A DNA stretch of 64,000 nucleotides from Egicoccus sp. AB-alg2 (GTDB lineage: Bacteria > Actinomycetota > Nitriliruptoria > Nitriliruptorales > Nitriliruptoraceae): the NCBI RefSeq assembly GCF_041821065.1, contig NZ_JBGUAX010000004.1, positions 124,001 through 188,000 on the forward strand, read 5' to 3'. Every line of letters begins with the position of its first letter. The first letter of the stretch is position 1. The notes under the pieces were generated by a model. It was not told where the DNA came from. It was given only the letters and a program-made list of their open reading frames with translations, and made no database searches. The translations under genes and the position numbers were made by a program. This document shows positions 18,355-27,350 of the stretch, one piece after another.

Positions 18355-19512
18355 ATGAGGTATCGCCTTATGGCGGCACTGCTGGCCAGCACGCTGGTGC
18401 TGGCCGCCTGTGGCCGCGAGGTCGGCGGGGAGACCGCGGACGGCACACCCGAGGGCGGCGAGCCCGCTGGCGAGGCCGGCGGCGGTGGCGGCGAGGCCGC
18501 GGCCCCGCCGGAGTGCGAGGTCGACGAGGTCGATGGCGACCTGCTGCTCTACAACTGGTCCGAGTACATGGACCCCGACCTGCTGACGGAGTTCTCCGAG
18601 CAGTACGGCGTCAGCGCCACCGAGGACACCTACACGTCCAACGAGGCCCTGCTCGCCCAGATCCGTGCCGGTGGCGCCGACTACGACGTGATCGTGCCGT
18701 CCGACTACATGGTCGCGATCATGATCGAGGAGGGGCTGCTGACGCCTCTGAACCACGACGCGATCCCGAACCGCGAGAACGTCGCCGCGGACTTCACCGA
18801 GCCGCCCTACGACCCGGGCCTCGAGTACTCGATGCCCTACCAGTGGGGCACGACGGGCCTGGGTATCGACACCGAGGCGACCGGCCCGGACCCCGAACCG
18901 ACCTGGGGCTGGCTGTTCGACCCGGAGATGGCGGGCCAGCTGCCGCAGGGCGTCTCCATCCTCGACGACCCGCGCGAGGGCATGGGCGCGGCGCTGTACT
19001 ACCTCGGCTACGACCCGAACACGCAGAGCGAGGAGGAGCTGCAGGAGGCTGCCGACCTGATCCAGGAGGCCGGTGCCTGGACCGTGCGCTACGAGTCGGA
19101 CCAGTTCTCCGACCTGGTCATCAACGGGGACACGAACGTCTCGCAGGGCTACAGCGGGCAGTTCCTGGACACGTTCGGGGAGATCGACCCGGAGCGCTAC
19201 CAGTACGTCATCCCCGAGGAGGGCGCGACGATCTGGACGGACAACATGGCCATCCTCGGTTCGTCGGACAGCCCCTGCACCGCGCACACGTTCATCAACT
19301 TCATCCTCGATGCGGAGAACGGGGCTCAGCTCACCAACTGGACCTTCTACGCCTCGCCCAACGAGGCGGCGACGGAGTTCATCGACCCGGAGATCACCGA
19401 CGACCCGGTGATCTATCCGGACGAGGACGTGCGCGAGCGGCTGTTCTTCCTCGAGAACACCGGTGACGCCGAGCGGCTCTACACCGACCTGTTCACCCGA
19501 GCGCAGGGATAG
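18355..19512 (+). CDS. potD: Polyamine-type ABC transporter substrate-binding lipoprotein (PotD-like)
   Basis: A 385-residue binding lipoprotein. The signal peptide MRYRLMAALLASTLVLAACG ends in a lipobox (LAAC, Cys19). An acidic Gly/Glu-rich linker of about 40 residues follows. The mature domain starts DLLLYNWSEYMDPDLL, the PotD/PotF signature (YNWxxY), with FSEQYGV, YDVIVPSDYMV and MPYQWGTTGLGID all typical. These proteins bind putrescine or spermidine on the outer face of the membrane and deliver it to PotBC. ATG 18355 is chosen for the signal peptide; the frame is open far upstream. It closes the potABCD set. Confidence 0.93.
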   Translation: MRYRLMAALLASTLVLAACGREVGGETADGTPEGGEPAGEAGGGGGEAAAPPECEVDEVDGDLLLYNWSEYMDPDLLTEFSEQYGVSATEDTYTSNEALLAQIRAGGADYDVIVPSDYMVAIMIEEGLLTPLNHDAIPNRENVAADFTEPPYDPGLEYSMPYQWGTTGLGIDTEATGPDPEPTWGWLFDPEMAGQLPQGVSILDDPREGMGAALYYLGYDPNTQSEEELQEAADLIQEAGAWTVRYESDQFSDLVINGDTNVSQGYSGQFLDTFGEIDPERYQYVIPEEGATIWTDNMAILGSSDSPCTAHTFINFILDAENGAQLTNWTFYASPNEAATEFIDPEITDDPVIYPDEDVRERLFFLENTGDAERLYTDLFTRAQG

Positions 19513-19518
19513 CGTGAC

Positions 19519-21015
19519 ATGGCGCAGCTGCTCACCCACTGGGTCGGGGGCGCGCCGCTGGCCGACGAATCCGCCCGACGCGGGGAGATCTTCGACCCCG
19601 CGTCGGGGCGGGTCGTCCGCCACGTGCCGCTGGCCGACACCGCCACCGTCGACCGTGCCGTCGCCGCGGCTCGTGAGGCGTTCGACACCACCTGGCGCGC
19701 CAGCACGCTGGCGCAACGCACCCGTGTGCTGTTCGCGTTCCGCGAGCTGGTCGCCGCCCATCGCGACGAGTTGGCGTCGCTGATCGTCGGTGAACACGGC
19801 AAGGTCCACGCCGACGCCGTCGGCGAGGTCCAGCGCGGGCTCGAGGTGGTCGAGTTCGCGTGCGGGATCCCGCAGCTGCTGAAGGGCGGCTATTCGGAGA
19901 ACGTCTCCACCGGCGTCGACAGCTGGTCGTTGCGCCAGCCGTTGGGCGTGGTGGTCGGGATCACGCCGTTCAATTTCCCGGCGATGGTCCCGATGTGGAT
20001 GTTCCCGGTTGCGATCGCCTGCGGGAACACGTTCGTGCTCAAGCCCAGCGAGAAGGACCCGTCGGTCTCGCTGCGGGTGGCCGAGCTGTGGCGCGAGGCC
20101 GGCTTGCCCGACGGCGTCTTCAACGTCGTGCACGGCGACCGTGAGGCCGTGGACGCCCTCCTGCAACATCCGGACGTGGCGGCGGTGTCGTTCGTCGGTT
20201 CGACGCCGATCGCCCGGCACGTGTTCACGACCGCCACCCAGCACGGCAAGCGCGTGCAGGCGCTCGGGGGTGCGAAGAACCACATGGTGGTCCTGCCGGA
20301 CGCCGACATCGAGCTGGCGGCCGACGCCGCGGTCGCGGCCGCCTACGGATCCGCGGGGGAGCGGTGCATGGCGATCTCGGCGGTCGTCGCCGTCGGTGAC
20401 GTCGGTGACCGGCTGGTGCCCGCGATCGCCAAGCGCATGGCGGGCCTGCGGGTCGGGCCGGGCACCGACCCGACGTCGGAGATGGGGCCGCTTGTCACGC
20501 TCGAGCACCGCGACCGGGTCGCCGGGTACGTCGCGGCGGGTGCCGACGCAGGTGCCGAGGTGGTGGTCGACGGCCGTGGGCTGGCGGTCGAGGGCGCGGA
20601 GGAGGGGTTCTGGCTCGGGCCGTGCCTGCTCGACCACGTCCGGCCCGACATGACCGTCTACCGCGACGAGATCTTCGGTCCGGTGCTGTCGGTCGTGCGC
20701 GTCGACGACCACCGGCAGGCGATCCGGCTGGTCAACGACAACCCGTACGGCAACGGCACGGCGATCTTCACCGACTCGGGCACGGAGGCTCGCCGGTTCC
20801 AGCACGAGATCGAAGTCGGCATGGTCGGCATCAACGTGCCGATCCCGGTGCCGATGGCCTACTACTCGTTCGGTGGCTGGAAGCACTCGCTGTTCGGCGA
20901 CACCCACGTCCACGGCACCGAAGGGGTGCACTTCTACACCCGCGGCAAGGTGGTGACGGCGCGCTGGCCCGAGACCCAGGGCCAGACCAGTCTCCACTTC
21001 CCGACTTCGTCCTGA
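19519..21015 (+). CDS. mmsA: CoA-acylating methylmalonate/malonate-semialdehyde dehydrogenase
   Basis: A 498-residue aldehyde dehydrogenase of the CoA-acylating MMSDH group, converting malonate semialdehyde to acetyl-CoA or methylmalonate semialdehyde to propionyl-CoA with NAD and CoA. Diagnostic features are [22 protein letters not shown] (here as ITPFNFPAM then [10 protein letters not shown]), GGAKNH at 250-255 where ordinary ALDHs have the general base Glu in ELGGK, and the catalytic Cys283 in GSAGERCMA. It lies six bases after potD. With the aminotransferase and alanine dehydrogenase upstream it suggests a branch ending in malonate semialdehyde, i.e. beta-alanine from 1,3-diaminopropane or spermidine (inference). 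Confidence 0.92.
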   Translation: MAQLLTHWVGGAPLADESARRGEIFDPASGRVVRHVPLADTATVDRAVAAAREAFDTTWRASTLAQRTRVLFAFRELVAAHRDELASLIVGEHGKVHADAVGEVQRGLEVVEFACGIPQLLKGGYSENVSTGVDSWSLRQPLGVVVGITPFNFPAMVPMWMFPVAIACGNTFVLKPSEKDPSVSLRVAELWREAGLPDGVFNVVHGDREAVDALLQHPDVAAVSFVGSTPIARHVFTTATQHGKRVQALGGAKNHMVVLPDADIELAADAAVAAAYGSAGERCMAISAVVAVGDVGDRLVPAIAKRMAGLRVGPGTDPTSEMGPLVTLEHRDRVAGYVAAGADAGAEVVVDGRGLAVEGAEEGFWLGPCLLDHVRPDMTVYRDEIFGPVLSVVRVDDHRQAIRLVNDNPYGNGTAIFTDSGTEARRFQHEIEVGMVGINVPIPVPMAYYSFGGWKHSLFGDTHVHGTEGVHFYTRGKVVTARWPETQGQTSLHFPTSS

Positions 21016-21179
21016 CGGAGCCGGGGCTGGGGGCAACGAGCGAACGAGACAGGGGACCCAGCCGGAGCCGGGGCTGGGGGGCAACGAGTGAGCGAAGCGA
21101 ACGAGCGAGGGGAGGACCCAGCCGGAGCCGGGGCTGGGGGGCAACGAGTGAGCGAAGCGAACGAGACAGGGGACCCAGC
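21016..21179 (+). repeat. Three tandem copies of a 47-60-bp intergenic repeat
   Basis: Three head-to-tail copies start at 21016, 21063 and 21123. Each begins CGGAGCCGGGGCTGGGGG and ends with a GGACCCAGC-type segment. Copies 2 and 3 contain GAGTGAGCGAAGCGAACGAG; copy 1 lacks the GTGAGCGAAGC part. Copy 2 has a GCGAGGGGAG insertion-like variant. The array fills the gap between two aldehyde dehydrogenase genes and ends 5 bases before ATG 21185. The GAGCGAAGCGAACGAG core resembles repeats scattered in other GC-rich genomes (recalled, not searched). Contiguous units without spacers rule out a CRISPR. Confidence 0.85.
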
Positions 21180-21184
21180 CGAAC

Positions 21185-22642
21185 ATGACTGACCGAGCGA
21201 TGTGGATCGGTGGCGAGCACGTCACCGCGGCCGAGTGGATCGACAGCCGTGATCCCGCGACGGAGGAGGTCGTCGGCCGGGTGCCCGCCGGCGGGGCCGC
21301 CGAGGTGGATCGCGCCGTCGCGGCGGCCCGGGACGCGTTCGACGGGTGGCGGTGGACGGCGGCCAACGATCGCGCCGAGCTGCTGCACGAGGCCTACGCC
21401 AAGTCGATGGCCCATCACGAGGAGCTCGTGGAGCTGCTCGTCCGCGAGCAGGGCAAGCCCCGCCCCGAACAGGAGGAGGAGGCGGAGTGGGCGCTGACCT
21501 CCCTGCGCTACTACGCCGAGCTGGGACGCAACGGGCTCGGGCGGGTCGTGCCGTCCGCCGAACCGCGCACGCAGCTCAACCTCGTGCTCAAGGAGCCGTA
21601 CGGGGTCGTCGGCGCGATCGTGCCGTGGAACTACCCGTTGCTGCTGCTCTCGTGGAAGCTGGCACCGGCGCTGGCGGCCGGGAACACGGTGGTGATCAAG
21701 CCGTCGGAGCTGACGTCGCTGGTGACGCTGGAATGGATCGAGCGCTGCTTCGACCACTTCCCGCCCGGCGTGGTCAACGTCGTCACCGGCAACGGCGCAG
21801 ACGCCGGCGAGGCCCTGGTCCGGCACCCCGACGTGCGGGTGGTGGCGATGACCGGGTCGGTCGCGACGGGGCAGCGCATCGCGTCGGTGGCGGCGCCGAT
21901 GATGAAGCACCTGCACCTCGAGCTCGGCGGCAAGGACGCGTTCGTGGTCGCGCCCGACGCGGACCTGGGCAGCGCCGTCGACGCGCTCGCCTACGCGGCC
22001 CTGCTGAACGCGGGGCAGGTCTGTACGTCGTCGGAGCGGGTGTTCGTGCCCGCCGGCATGCGCGAGGACTTTGCCGAGGCGCTCACGGACAAGGTCGCGG
22101 CGCTGCGCCTCGGACACGGGCTCGAGGACGGCACGGACCTGGGTCCGCTGGCCGACGACCGCTTCCGTGACAAGGTCGACGCCCACGTGCGCGACGCGGT
22201 GGAGCGCGGCGCCAAGGTGCTCACCGGCGGCCGGCGCCCCGACCGGCCCGGGTACTTCTACGCTCCCACCGTGCTCGTCGACGTCGACGACGGCATGGTC
22301 ATCATGACCGAGGAAACCTTCGGCCCGACCATCCCGCTGGCTTCCTACGACCGCTTCGACGAGGTCATCGACCGCGTCAACGCGTCCGAGATGGGCCTGG
22401 GAGCGACCCTGCGCTCGTCCGATCCGTTGCTGATCAAGCGGTTCTACGAGGGTGTCAAGGCCGGCACCGTCTGGATCAACGACCCGCTCACCGACAACTA
22501 CGCGGGCCCGTTCGGCGGCATGAAGATGACCGGTGGGGGGCGCGAGCTCGGCCCCGAGGGGCTGGAGACCTTCCTCGAGACCAAGCACGTGCACTGGGAC
22601 TTCGACCAGACCCGCAAGGACTGGTGGTTCCCCTACGCCTGA
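21185..22642 (+). CDS. NAD(P)-dependent aldehyde dehydrogenase (succinate-semialdehyde/betaine-aldehyde type)
   Basis: A 485-residue aldehyde dehydrogenase with all catalytic elements: Asn149 in VPWNYPLLL, Glu246 in LELGGK and Cys280 in NAGQVCTSSERV. Unlike its neighbour at 19519 it keeps the general base Glu and so forms free acids. In a GABA or polyamine pathway the expected substrate is succinate semialdehyde, giving succinate, but the sequence alone does not separate this from betaine-aldehyde or other ALDHs. It is the last gene of the long plus-strand block and is separated from mmsA only by the tandem repeats. Confidence 0.83.
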   Translation: MTDRAMWIGGEHVTAAEWIDSRDPATEEVVGRVPAGGAAEVDRAVAAARDAFDGWRWTAANDRAELLHEAYAKSMAHHEELVELLVREQGKPRPEQEEEAEWALTSLRYYAELGRNGLGRVVPSAEPRTQLNLVLKEPYGVVGAIVPWNYPLLLLSWKLAPALAAGNTVVIKPSELTSLVTLEWIERCFDHFPPGVVNVVTGNGADAGEALVRHPDVRVVAMTGSVATGQRIASVAAPMMKHLHLELGGKDAFVVAPDADLGSAVDALAYAALLNAGQVCTSSERVFVPAGMREDFAEALTDKVAALRLGHGLEDGTDLGPLADDRFRDKVDAHVRDAVERGAKVLTGGRRPDRPGYFYAPTVLVDVDDGMVIMTEETFGPTIPLASYDRFDEVIDRVNASEMGLGATLRSSDPLLIKRFYEGVKAGTVWINDPLTDNYAGPFGGMKMTGGGRELGPEGLETFLETKHVHWDFDQTRKDWWFPYA

Positions 22643-23148
22643 CCGAGGAAACTGAACCGGTCCGCGTATGCCGGAGATCAGGCCCCACCGAGCCTCTGGG
22701 CCACCCGGATACGTCAGCACTGAACCGGTCCGGGTTGTCCGGAGGCTCTGGGGTGACCTGGGTTCGGGGGAGTCGGGTGGTTGGATTCTCATGCTGCGGA
22801 GCTCCTGGCTTGGCGGCTGCAGCATCACGACGGCCCACGCTCCGTTGCGGAACCTCAGCCGGCCCCAGAGGTGGGGAAGTTCAGTGAGCAGGTCAGGGAG
22901 TTTCTGTGAGCGCCGTCAGCAGGGGGGCGACGAGTTCGTTCGGCGCAAGATCGCGCTCGGAGTGGGGCCCGTAGTGGGGGCGGGGTTGAGGGTCTCGGAG
23001 AACTCGCGAGCCGGGGGCCACGGACCTGAAGGTCGGCGTTGCGCCGGTCGTGGGGCCGGGTATCCGTCTCGTCTATGTGCAGTATCAGCGCTTCCGGCTT
23101 CCCTGATGCCCCGGCGTGCGGCATCGTGCGCAGCGGGAGGAGAGTTGC
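22643..23148. other. Non-coding junction between the amine and aromatic blocks
   Basis: No convincing gene is present in these 506 bases. A 14-mer direct repeat ACTGAACCGGTCCG occurs at 22651-22664 and 22719-22732. GGGAGGAG at 23136-23143 is the ribosome site of the next gene. Composition becomes less GC-rich from here onward. The promoter of the aromatic operon must lie here, but no clear -35/-10 pair was recognised. Confidence 0.5.
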
Positions 23149-24144
23149 ATGCTGCGAACCAACGACCCGGCGGGTTTCGGACTCGGAACCTTCTCGGCTG
23201 GGGATTCGGGTGCATTTGCCGGACTTGTCCAAGGCGATGAGGTCATCGATCTCTCGACGCAGACGGACCGTCTCGGACTGATCGGCCCGATCAGCACACT
23301 CGTGCTCCTGGAGTCGTGGGACGAGCTGCTGCCGATCCTGCGGGAACTCGCAGCCGACCCAGGCGTCCCGCGACGACCGCTCGAAGGGCTCGAGGTCCAC
23401 GCGCCGGTGCAACCGCGCCAGATTCTGCAGTCGGGGGCGAACTACCGCACGCACGTCATCGACCTGCATCTCGCCCACGCGGAACCGGCCGAAGGCCGCG
23501 ACGAGGAGGAAGCGCGGGCCGAGGCCGAGGCGATCATGGACCGCCGAGCCGCCGAGGGTTCGCCGTACCTGTTCATCGGTCTGCCGAGTGCGGTCACCGG
23601 CCCGTACGACGACGTGCGACTCCCGGCGACCAGCGACCAGCACGACTGGGAGTTGGAGCTGGCAGCGGTGATCGGCCGAGAGGTCTACCGGGTCACCCCT
23701 GAACAGGCACTGTCCCACGTGGCCGGGTACACGATCGCCAACGACCTCACCACCCGTGACGCGGTCTTCCGGCGGGACATGCCGGCGATCGGCACCGATT
23801 GGCTGCAGTCGAAGAACTCGCCGGGGTTCACCCCGCTCGGTCCGTACCTGGTCCCCGCCGCGTTCGTGGGCGACCCGATGAACTTGCAGGTGACCCTGAC
23901 GCTCAACGGTGACGTGATGCAGGACGCCTCGACCGAGGAGATGATCTTCGACGTGGCGGCACTGGTGGCCGCGGCCTCACAAACGGTCCGATTGCTGCCG
24001 GGCGATCTCCTGCTCACCGGGAGCCCGGCAGGCAACGGCATCGCCCTCGGCCGACTGCTTCGCGACGGCGACGTCATGGAGGGCCGCATCACGGGTCTCG
24101 GTATGCAACGAACCCGTGTCGTGGCCGAGGAGGTGGCGCAGTGA
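23149..24144 (+). CDS. Fumarylacetoacetate hydrolase-family protein
   Basis: A 331-residue FAH-fold protein. Landmarks include LQSGANYRTHVIDLH (substrate loop), the metal-binding acidic pair in DWELELAAVIGREVYRV, GYTIANDLTTRD, the KNSPGFTPLGPYLVP segment and LLPGDLLLTGSPAGNG. The family covers hydrolases, decarboxylases and hydratases acting on 2-oxo acids from aromatic ring cleavage, using Mg or Mn. ATG 23149 follows GGGAGGAG. Its stop overlaps the GTG of the cyclase-family gene (GTGA). Being first in an operon with an extradiol dioxygenase, it probably processes a meta-cleavage product; exact reaction not assignable. Confidence 0.85.
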   Translation: MLRTNDPAGFGLGTFSAGDSGAFAGLVQGDEVIDLSTQTDRLGLIGPISTLVLLESWDELLPILRELAADPGVPRRPLEGLEVHAPVQPRQILQSGANYRTHVIDLHLAHAEPAEGRDEEEARAEAEAIMDRRAAEGSPYLFIGLPSAVTGPYDDVRLPATSDQHDWELELAAVIGREVYRVTPEQALSHVAGYTIANDLTTRDAVFRRDMPAIGTDWLQSKNSPGFTPLGPYLVPAAFVGDPMNLQVTLTLNGDVMQDASTEEMIFDVAALVAAASQTVRLLPGDLLLTGSPAGNGIALGRLLRDGDVMEGRITGLGMQRTRVVAEEVAQ

Positions 24145-25133
24145 GCGACCAGGAACGCCAGGCGTTCACCATCGATCCCGCCGACCCGACCGCCGCGGTC
24201 GCGGCTGCGGCGGAGCGGTGCAGCAACTGGGGCCGGTGGGGTGAGGACGACGTCCTCGGAACGTTGAACTTCATCGATGCCCGCAAGCGCCGCGAGGCTG
24301 CCACCCTCGTCCGCGAGGGCGTGTCGTTCTCCCTCTCACAGCGCTTCGACGCCGACGGCCCTCAGAAGGGCTGGCGTCGCCGGACCAACCCGGTGCACAC
24401 GATGCTCGACACCGGCACCGATGCCGAGGCGGGCGTCCAGGGCTTTCCGCACGGCATCGGTGGTGCCGACGGCGTGATCTCGATGCCGCTGCAATGCTCC
24501 ACGCAGTGGGACGGGCTCGGTCACATCTTCGACCACGGTCGCGCCTGGAACGGACGGCGCGCAGGGGACGTGGTGACGAGCATGGGCGACCGGCTCACTG
24601 GCATCGAGACCGCAGCGTCCGCGATCGCGACGCGCGGTGTGCTTCTCGACGTGGGGCGTGCACTCGGTGAGAACGGGGAATTGCCCGACGGCTTCGCGAT
24701 CACTCCGGAGCACCTCGACCAGACGATCGCGGCCCAGGGGCCGACGTCATCAGTCGGCCGGGGCGACGTTCTGCTGGTCCGGACGGGGCAGCTGGCCCGC
24801 GTCCGTCGCGAGGGGTGGGGTGACTACGCCGGTGGCGATGCCCCAGGACTGTCGTTCCTGACGGCGGACTGGCTGCATGCCGCGGAGATCGCCGGCGTGG
24901 CCACAGACACCTGGGGGTTCGAGGTCCGCCCCAACGAGTTCCATGAGTCCTTCCAGCCGCTGCACCAGGTCGCCATCCCGCACATCGGGCTCTACGTGGG
25001 GGAGATGTGGGACTTCGAGGCGTTGGCTGCGCACTGTCGTGACGCGAAGACCTGGGAATTCTGGCTGACGGCGGCGCCGCTGCCCATCACCGGAGCCGTC
25101 GGCTCACCTGTCAACCCCATTGCTGTGCTCTGA
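24141..25133 (+). CDS. Cyclase-family metal-dependent hydrolase
   Basis: A 330-residue protein of the cyclase/kynurenine-formamidase-like family. Conserved pieces are NWGRWGEDDVLGTLNFI at the N-terminus, the metal-site region STQWDGLGHIFDHGR (His and Asp at about residues 128-136), GRGDVLLVRTG and the C-terminal HQVAIPHIGLYVGEMWDFEAL. Relatives hydrolyse amide, lactam or lactone bonds (isatin hydrolase, kynurenine formamidase) and this longer subtype is common in aromatic-degradation clusters. It starts with GTG overlapping the previous stop and is followed 22 bases later by a monooxygenase. Substrate unknown. Confidence 0.82.
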   Translation: MSDQERQAFTIDPADPTAAVAAAAERCSNWGRWGEDDVLGTLNFIDARKRREAATLVREGVSFSLSQRFDADGPQKGWRRRTNPVHTMLDTGTDAEAGVQGFPHGIGGADGVISMPLQCSTQWDGLGHIFDHGRAWNGRRAGDVVTSMGDRLTGIETAASAIATRGVLLDVGRALGENGELPDGFAITPEHLDQTIAAQGPTSSVGRGDVLLVRTGQLARVRREGWGDYAGGDAPGLSFLTADWLHAAEIAGVATDTWGFEVRPNEFHESFQPLHQVAIPHIGLYVGEMWDFEALAAHCRDAKTWEFWLTAAPLPITGAVGSPVNPIAVL

Positions 25134-25155
25134 ACCCACCGCATGGAGAAGACCC

Positions 25156-26277
25156 ATGACCACAGGTAGCACCGTACTCGTCGTGGGCGGCGGCTTCGCC
25201 GGTTGCGCCGCCGCGACGTTCCTTGCGCGTCAAGGGGCGCAAGTCGACGTCGTCGAGATTCGCGACGACGTTCCGAGGGCTGGTTCGGGCATCACGGTGC
25301 AGGGCAACGCGTTGCGTGTGCTCCGCGAGCTCGGGGTGTGGGAGGACGCCGAGGACCACGGGTACGCCTTCACCACGCTCGGGATGCGGACGCCCGACGG
25401 TCACCTCGTGGCGGAATTCGAGGACGTGCGCACGGGCGGGCCGGACCTTCCGGCGACCCTGGGCATGGAACGACCGACGCTCGCACGAATCCTGGCCGAC
25501 GCCGCGCGAGAGGCGGGCGCATCCTTGCGCTTCGGCCTCACGGTCACGTCCCTGGAGCAGGACGCCGCTGGCGTACAGGCCACCTTCAGCGACGGGGCAA
25601 CCGGGCAGTATGACCTCGTCGTCGGTGCAGACGGGGTGAACTCCGCCGTGCGCGAGATGATCGGGATCGAGACAGGACCGAAGCCGCTCGGCATGGGGAT
25701 CTGGCGGGTGTTCATCCCTCGGCCCGAATCGATCCAGCGCACCGAGCTCGCCTACGGAGGTCGATGCTTCATCGCGGGGTTCTGCCCCACTGCGGAGGAC
25801 TCGATGTACGCCTATCTGGTGGAAGAGGCGGAGGACCGCTCGAACCTCACACCGGATCGGCAACGCCAGATCATGGAGGACCTCGCTGCATCGTATGGCG
25901 GCCCCTGGAACGAGATCCGACCGCTCATCAGCGCCGCCGAGGCAATCAACTACACCTGGTTCGAAAGCCACGTCATCGACGGCCCATGGCATCGGGGCCG
26001 TGTGGTCCTCATCGGCGATGCGGCCCACAGCTGCCCGCCGACCCTGGCGCAGGGAGCGGCGATGGCGCTGGAGGACGCACAGGTTCTCGGCCAGGAGATC
26101 GAGGCGCGCGGGCTCGACAAAGGCCTCGCTGCCTTCGTCGAACGCCGTCGCCCACGCGTCGAGCAGACCGTCGCCGCGTCCGTGCAACTTTGCACGTGGC
26201 TGATCGAAGGCACGCAGGACGCGGACGTCCCGGGCTTGATCGGTCGCACCATGGGCATGCTGAAAGAACCGGCATGA
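25156..26277 (+). CDS. FAD-dependent aromatic monooxygenase (salicylate/4-hydroxybenzoate hydroxylase family)
   Basis: A 373-residue group A flavoprotein hydroxylase. It has the dinucleotide motif VLVVGGGFAGCAAATFL (about residues 7-23), the DG motif VVGADGVNSAVREMIG and the GD motif VVLIGDAAHSCPPTLAQG followed by AMALEDA. These enzymes use NAD(P)H and O2 to hydroxylate an aromatic ring, sometimes with decarboxylation. ATG 25156 is preceded by a weak GGAGAAG. Its stop overlaps the ATG of the amidohydrolase (ATGA), so the two reactions are probably consecutive. A relative sits at 35989. Substrate unknown. Confidence 0.87.
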   Translation: MTTGSTVLVVGGGFAGCAAATFLARQGAQVDVVEIRDDVPRAGSGITVQGNALRVLRELGVWEDAEDHGYAFTTLGMRTPDGHLVAEFEDVRTGGPDLPATLGMERPTLARILADAAREAGASLRFGLTVTSLEQDAAGVQATFSDGATGQYDLVVGADGVNSAVREMIGIETGPKPLGMGIWRVFIPRPESIQRTELAYGGRCFIAGFCPTAEDSMYAYLVEEAEDRSNLTPDRQRQIMEDLAASYGGPWNEIRPLISAAEAINYTWFESHVIDGPWHRGRVVLIGDAAHSCPPTLAQGAAMALEDAQVLGQEIEARGLDKGLAAFVERRRPRVEQTVAASVQLCTWLIEGTQDADVPGLIGRTMGMLKEPA

Positions 26278-27350
26278 CGGCGCTCAACGGCGCCGACCTG
26301 GTGGTGGACGTGCACGCCCACGCACTCCTGCCAGCAATCGACGACATCGTCGCCGGCCATCCCATGCTGGACGTTCAGTCGCGCCTCGAACGGATCCGCA
26401 ACGGCGACGAGGCGATGCCGATCAACGGGGAGATGGTCCGCACCCGGCTCCCGCGGCTGTTGGAGCTCGCGCCTCGCCTCGCAGCGATGGACGAGGCGAG
26501 AGTCGACGTCCAGATCGTCTCGCCCTCGCCGAACCAGTACCACTATTGGGCCGACCCGGAACTCGCCCGTCGAATTTGCGACGCGGCGAACGCGTCGATC
26601 GCCGCGCTCGTCGACCAGGCTCCGGACCGGCTCGTGGGCATCGGAATGGTGCCATTGCAGCACCCCCTCCTGGCCGCGGAGATCCTCGATGAGGCGGTCA
26701 GCCGGCATGGCCTCGTCGGTGTGGAGCTCTCGTCGCACGCACCGACCGGAGACGGCGGCACCGTCGAGTTGTCGGATTTCGCGCTCGACGAGTTCTGGTC
26801 ACGAGCCAGCACCCTCGATGCCGTCGTCCTACTGCACCCGTTCGGGTGCTCGCTCGACGCTCGACTGGACCGCTATTACCTGTCGAACATCGTCGGCCAG
26901 CCGGTGGAGAACGCCGTCGCACTCTCGCACCTGATCTTCAGCGGGGTGCTCGACCGGTTCCCCGATCTGCGTCTGATCGCTGCGCACGGTGGTGGGTATC
27001 TGCCGACGTATCTCGGCCGGTCTGACCACGGCTGGCAGGTGCGGCCCGACGCGCGGACCTGCGAAAAGCCACCCTCGCACTACCTTCGACAGATCTACTT
27101 CGATTCGCTCGTCCACACCCCCGACGCCCTGCGGAGCCTGGTCGCCGTGGTCGGTGCTGAACACGTCCTGCTCGGTTCCGACTACCCCTTCGACATGGGG
27201 GTCGAGAACCCCGTCGATCGGCTCGTCGAGGCCGGATTGTCGGATGCGGACGTGCAACGCATCGCGTCGGGCAACGCCCGCGATCTCGGCCTCTTGCCAA
27301 AGCAGGCCATCAACGTCGACCGTCATGCCACCGCCCACGGAGGTTCCTGA
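26274..27350 (+). CDS. ACMSD-type amidohydrolase (probable decarboxylase)
   Basis: A 358-residue amidohydrolase 2 family protein. The N-terminal metal motif is VVDVHAHALLPAI (His-x-His), a mid-chain histidine lies in VLLHPFGCS, another in LRLIAAHGGGYLPTYLGR, and HVLLGSDYPFDMG supplies the conserved Asp near the C-terminus. These are hallmarks of aminocarboxymuconate-semialdehyde decarboxylase, gamma-resorcylate decarboxylase and related hydratases. It is coupled to the hydroxylase upstream (ATGA) and to the extradiol dioxygenase downstream (TGATG), so it likely decarboxylates an aromatic acid or ring-cleavage product between those steps. Confidence 0.85.
   Translation: MTALNGADLVVDVHAHALLPAIDDIVAGHPMLDVQSRLERIRNGDEAMPINGEMVRTRLPRLLELAPRLAAMDEARVDVQIVSPSPNQYHYWADPELARRICDAANASIAALVDQAPDRLVGIGMVPLQHPLLAAEILDEAVSRHGLVGVELSSHAPTGDGGTVELSDFALDEFWSRASTLDAVVLLHPFGCSLDARLDRYYLSNIVGQPVENAVALSHLIFSGVLDRFPDLRLIAAHGGGYLPTYLGRSDHGWQVRPDARTCEKPPSHYLRQIYFDSLVHTPDALRSLVAVVGAEHVLLGSDYPFDMGVENPVDRLVEAGLSDADVQRIASGNARDLGLLPKQAINVDRHATAHGGS

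Noticed and set aside
21016-21179. CRISPR array
   Set aside because: The three repeat units are contiguous and imperfect with no unique spacers, and no cas genes are present.
18328-21366. A 1012-codon minus-strand open frame across potD and mmsA
   Set aside because: It is antisense to two clear genes, is Arg/His/Val-rich with no recognisable domain and includes the tandem repeats; long antisense frames are expected in very GC-rich DNA.
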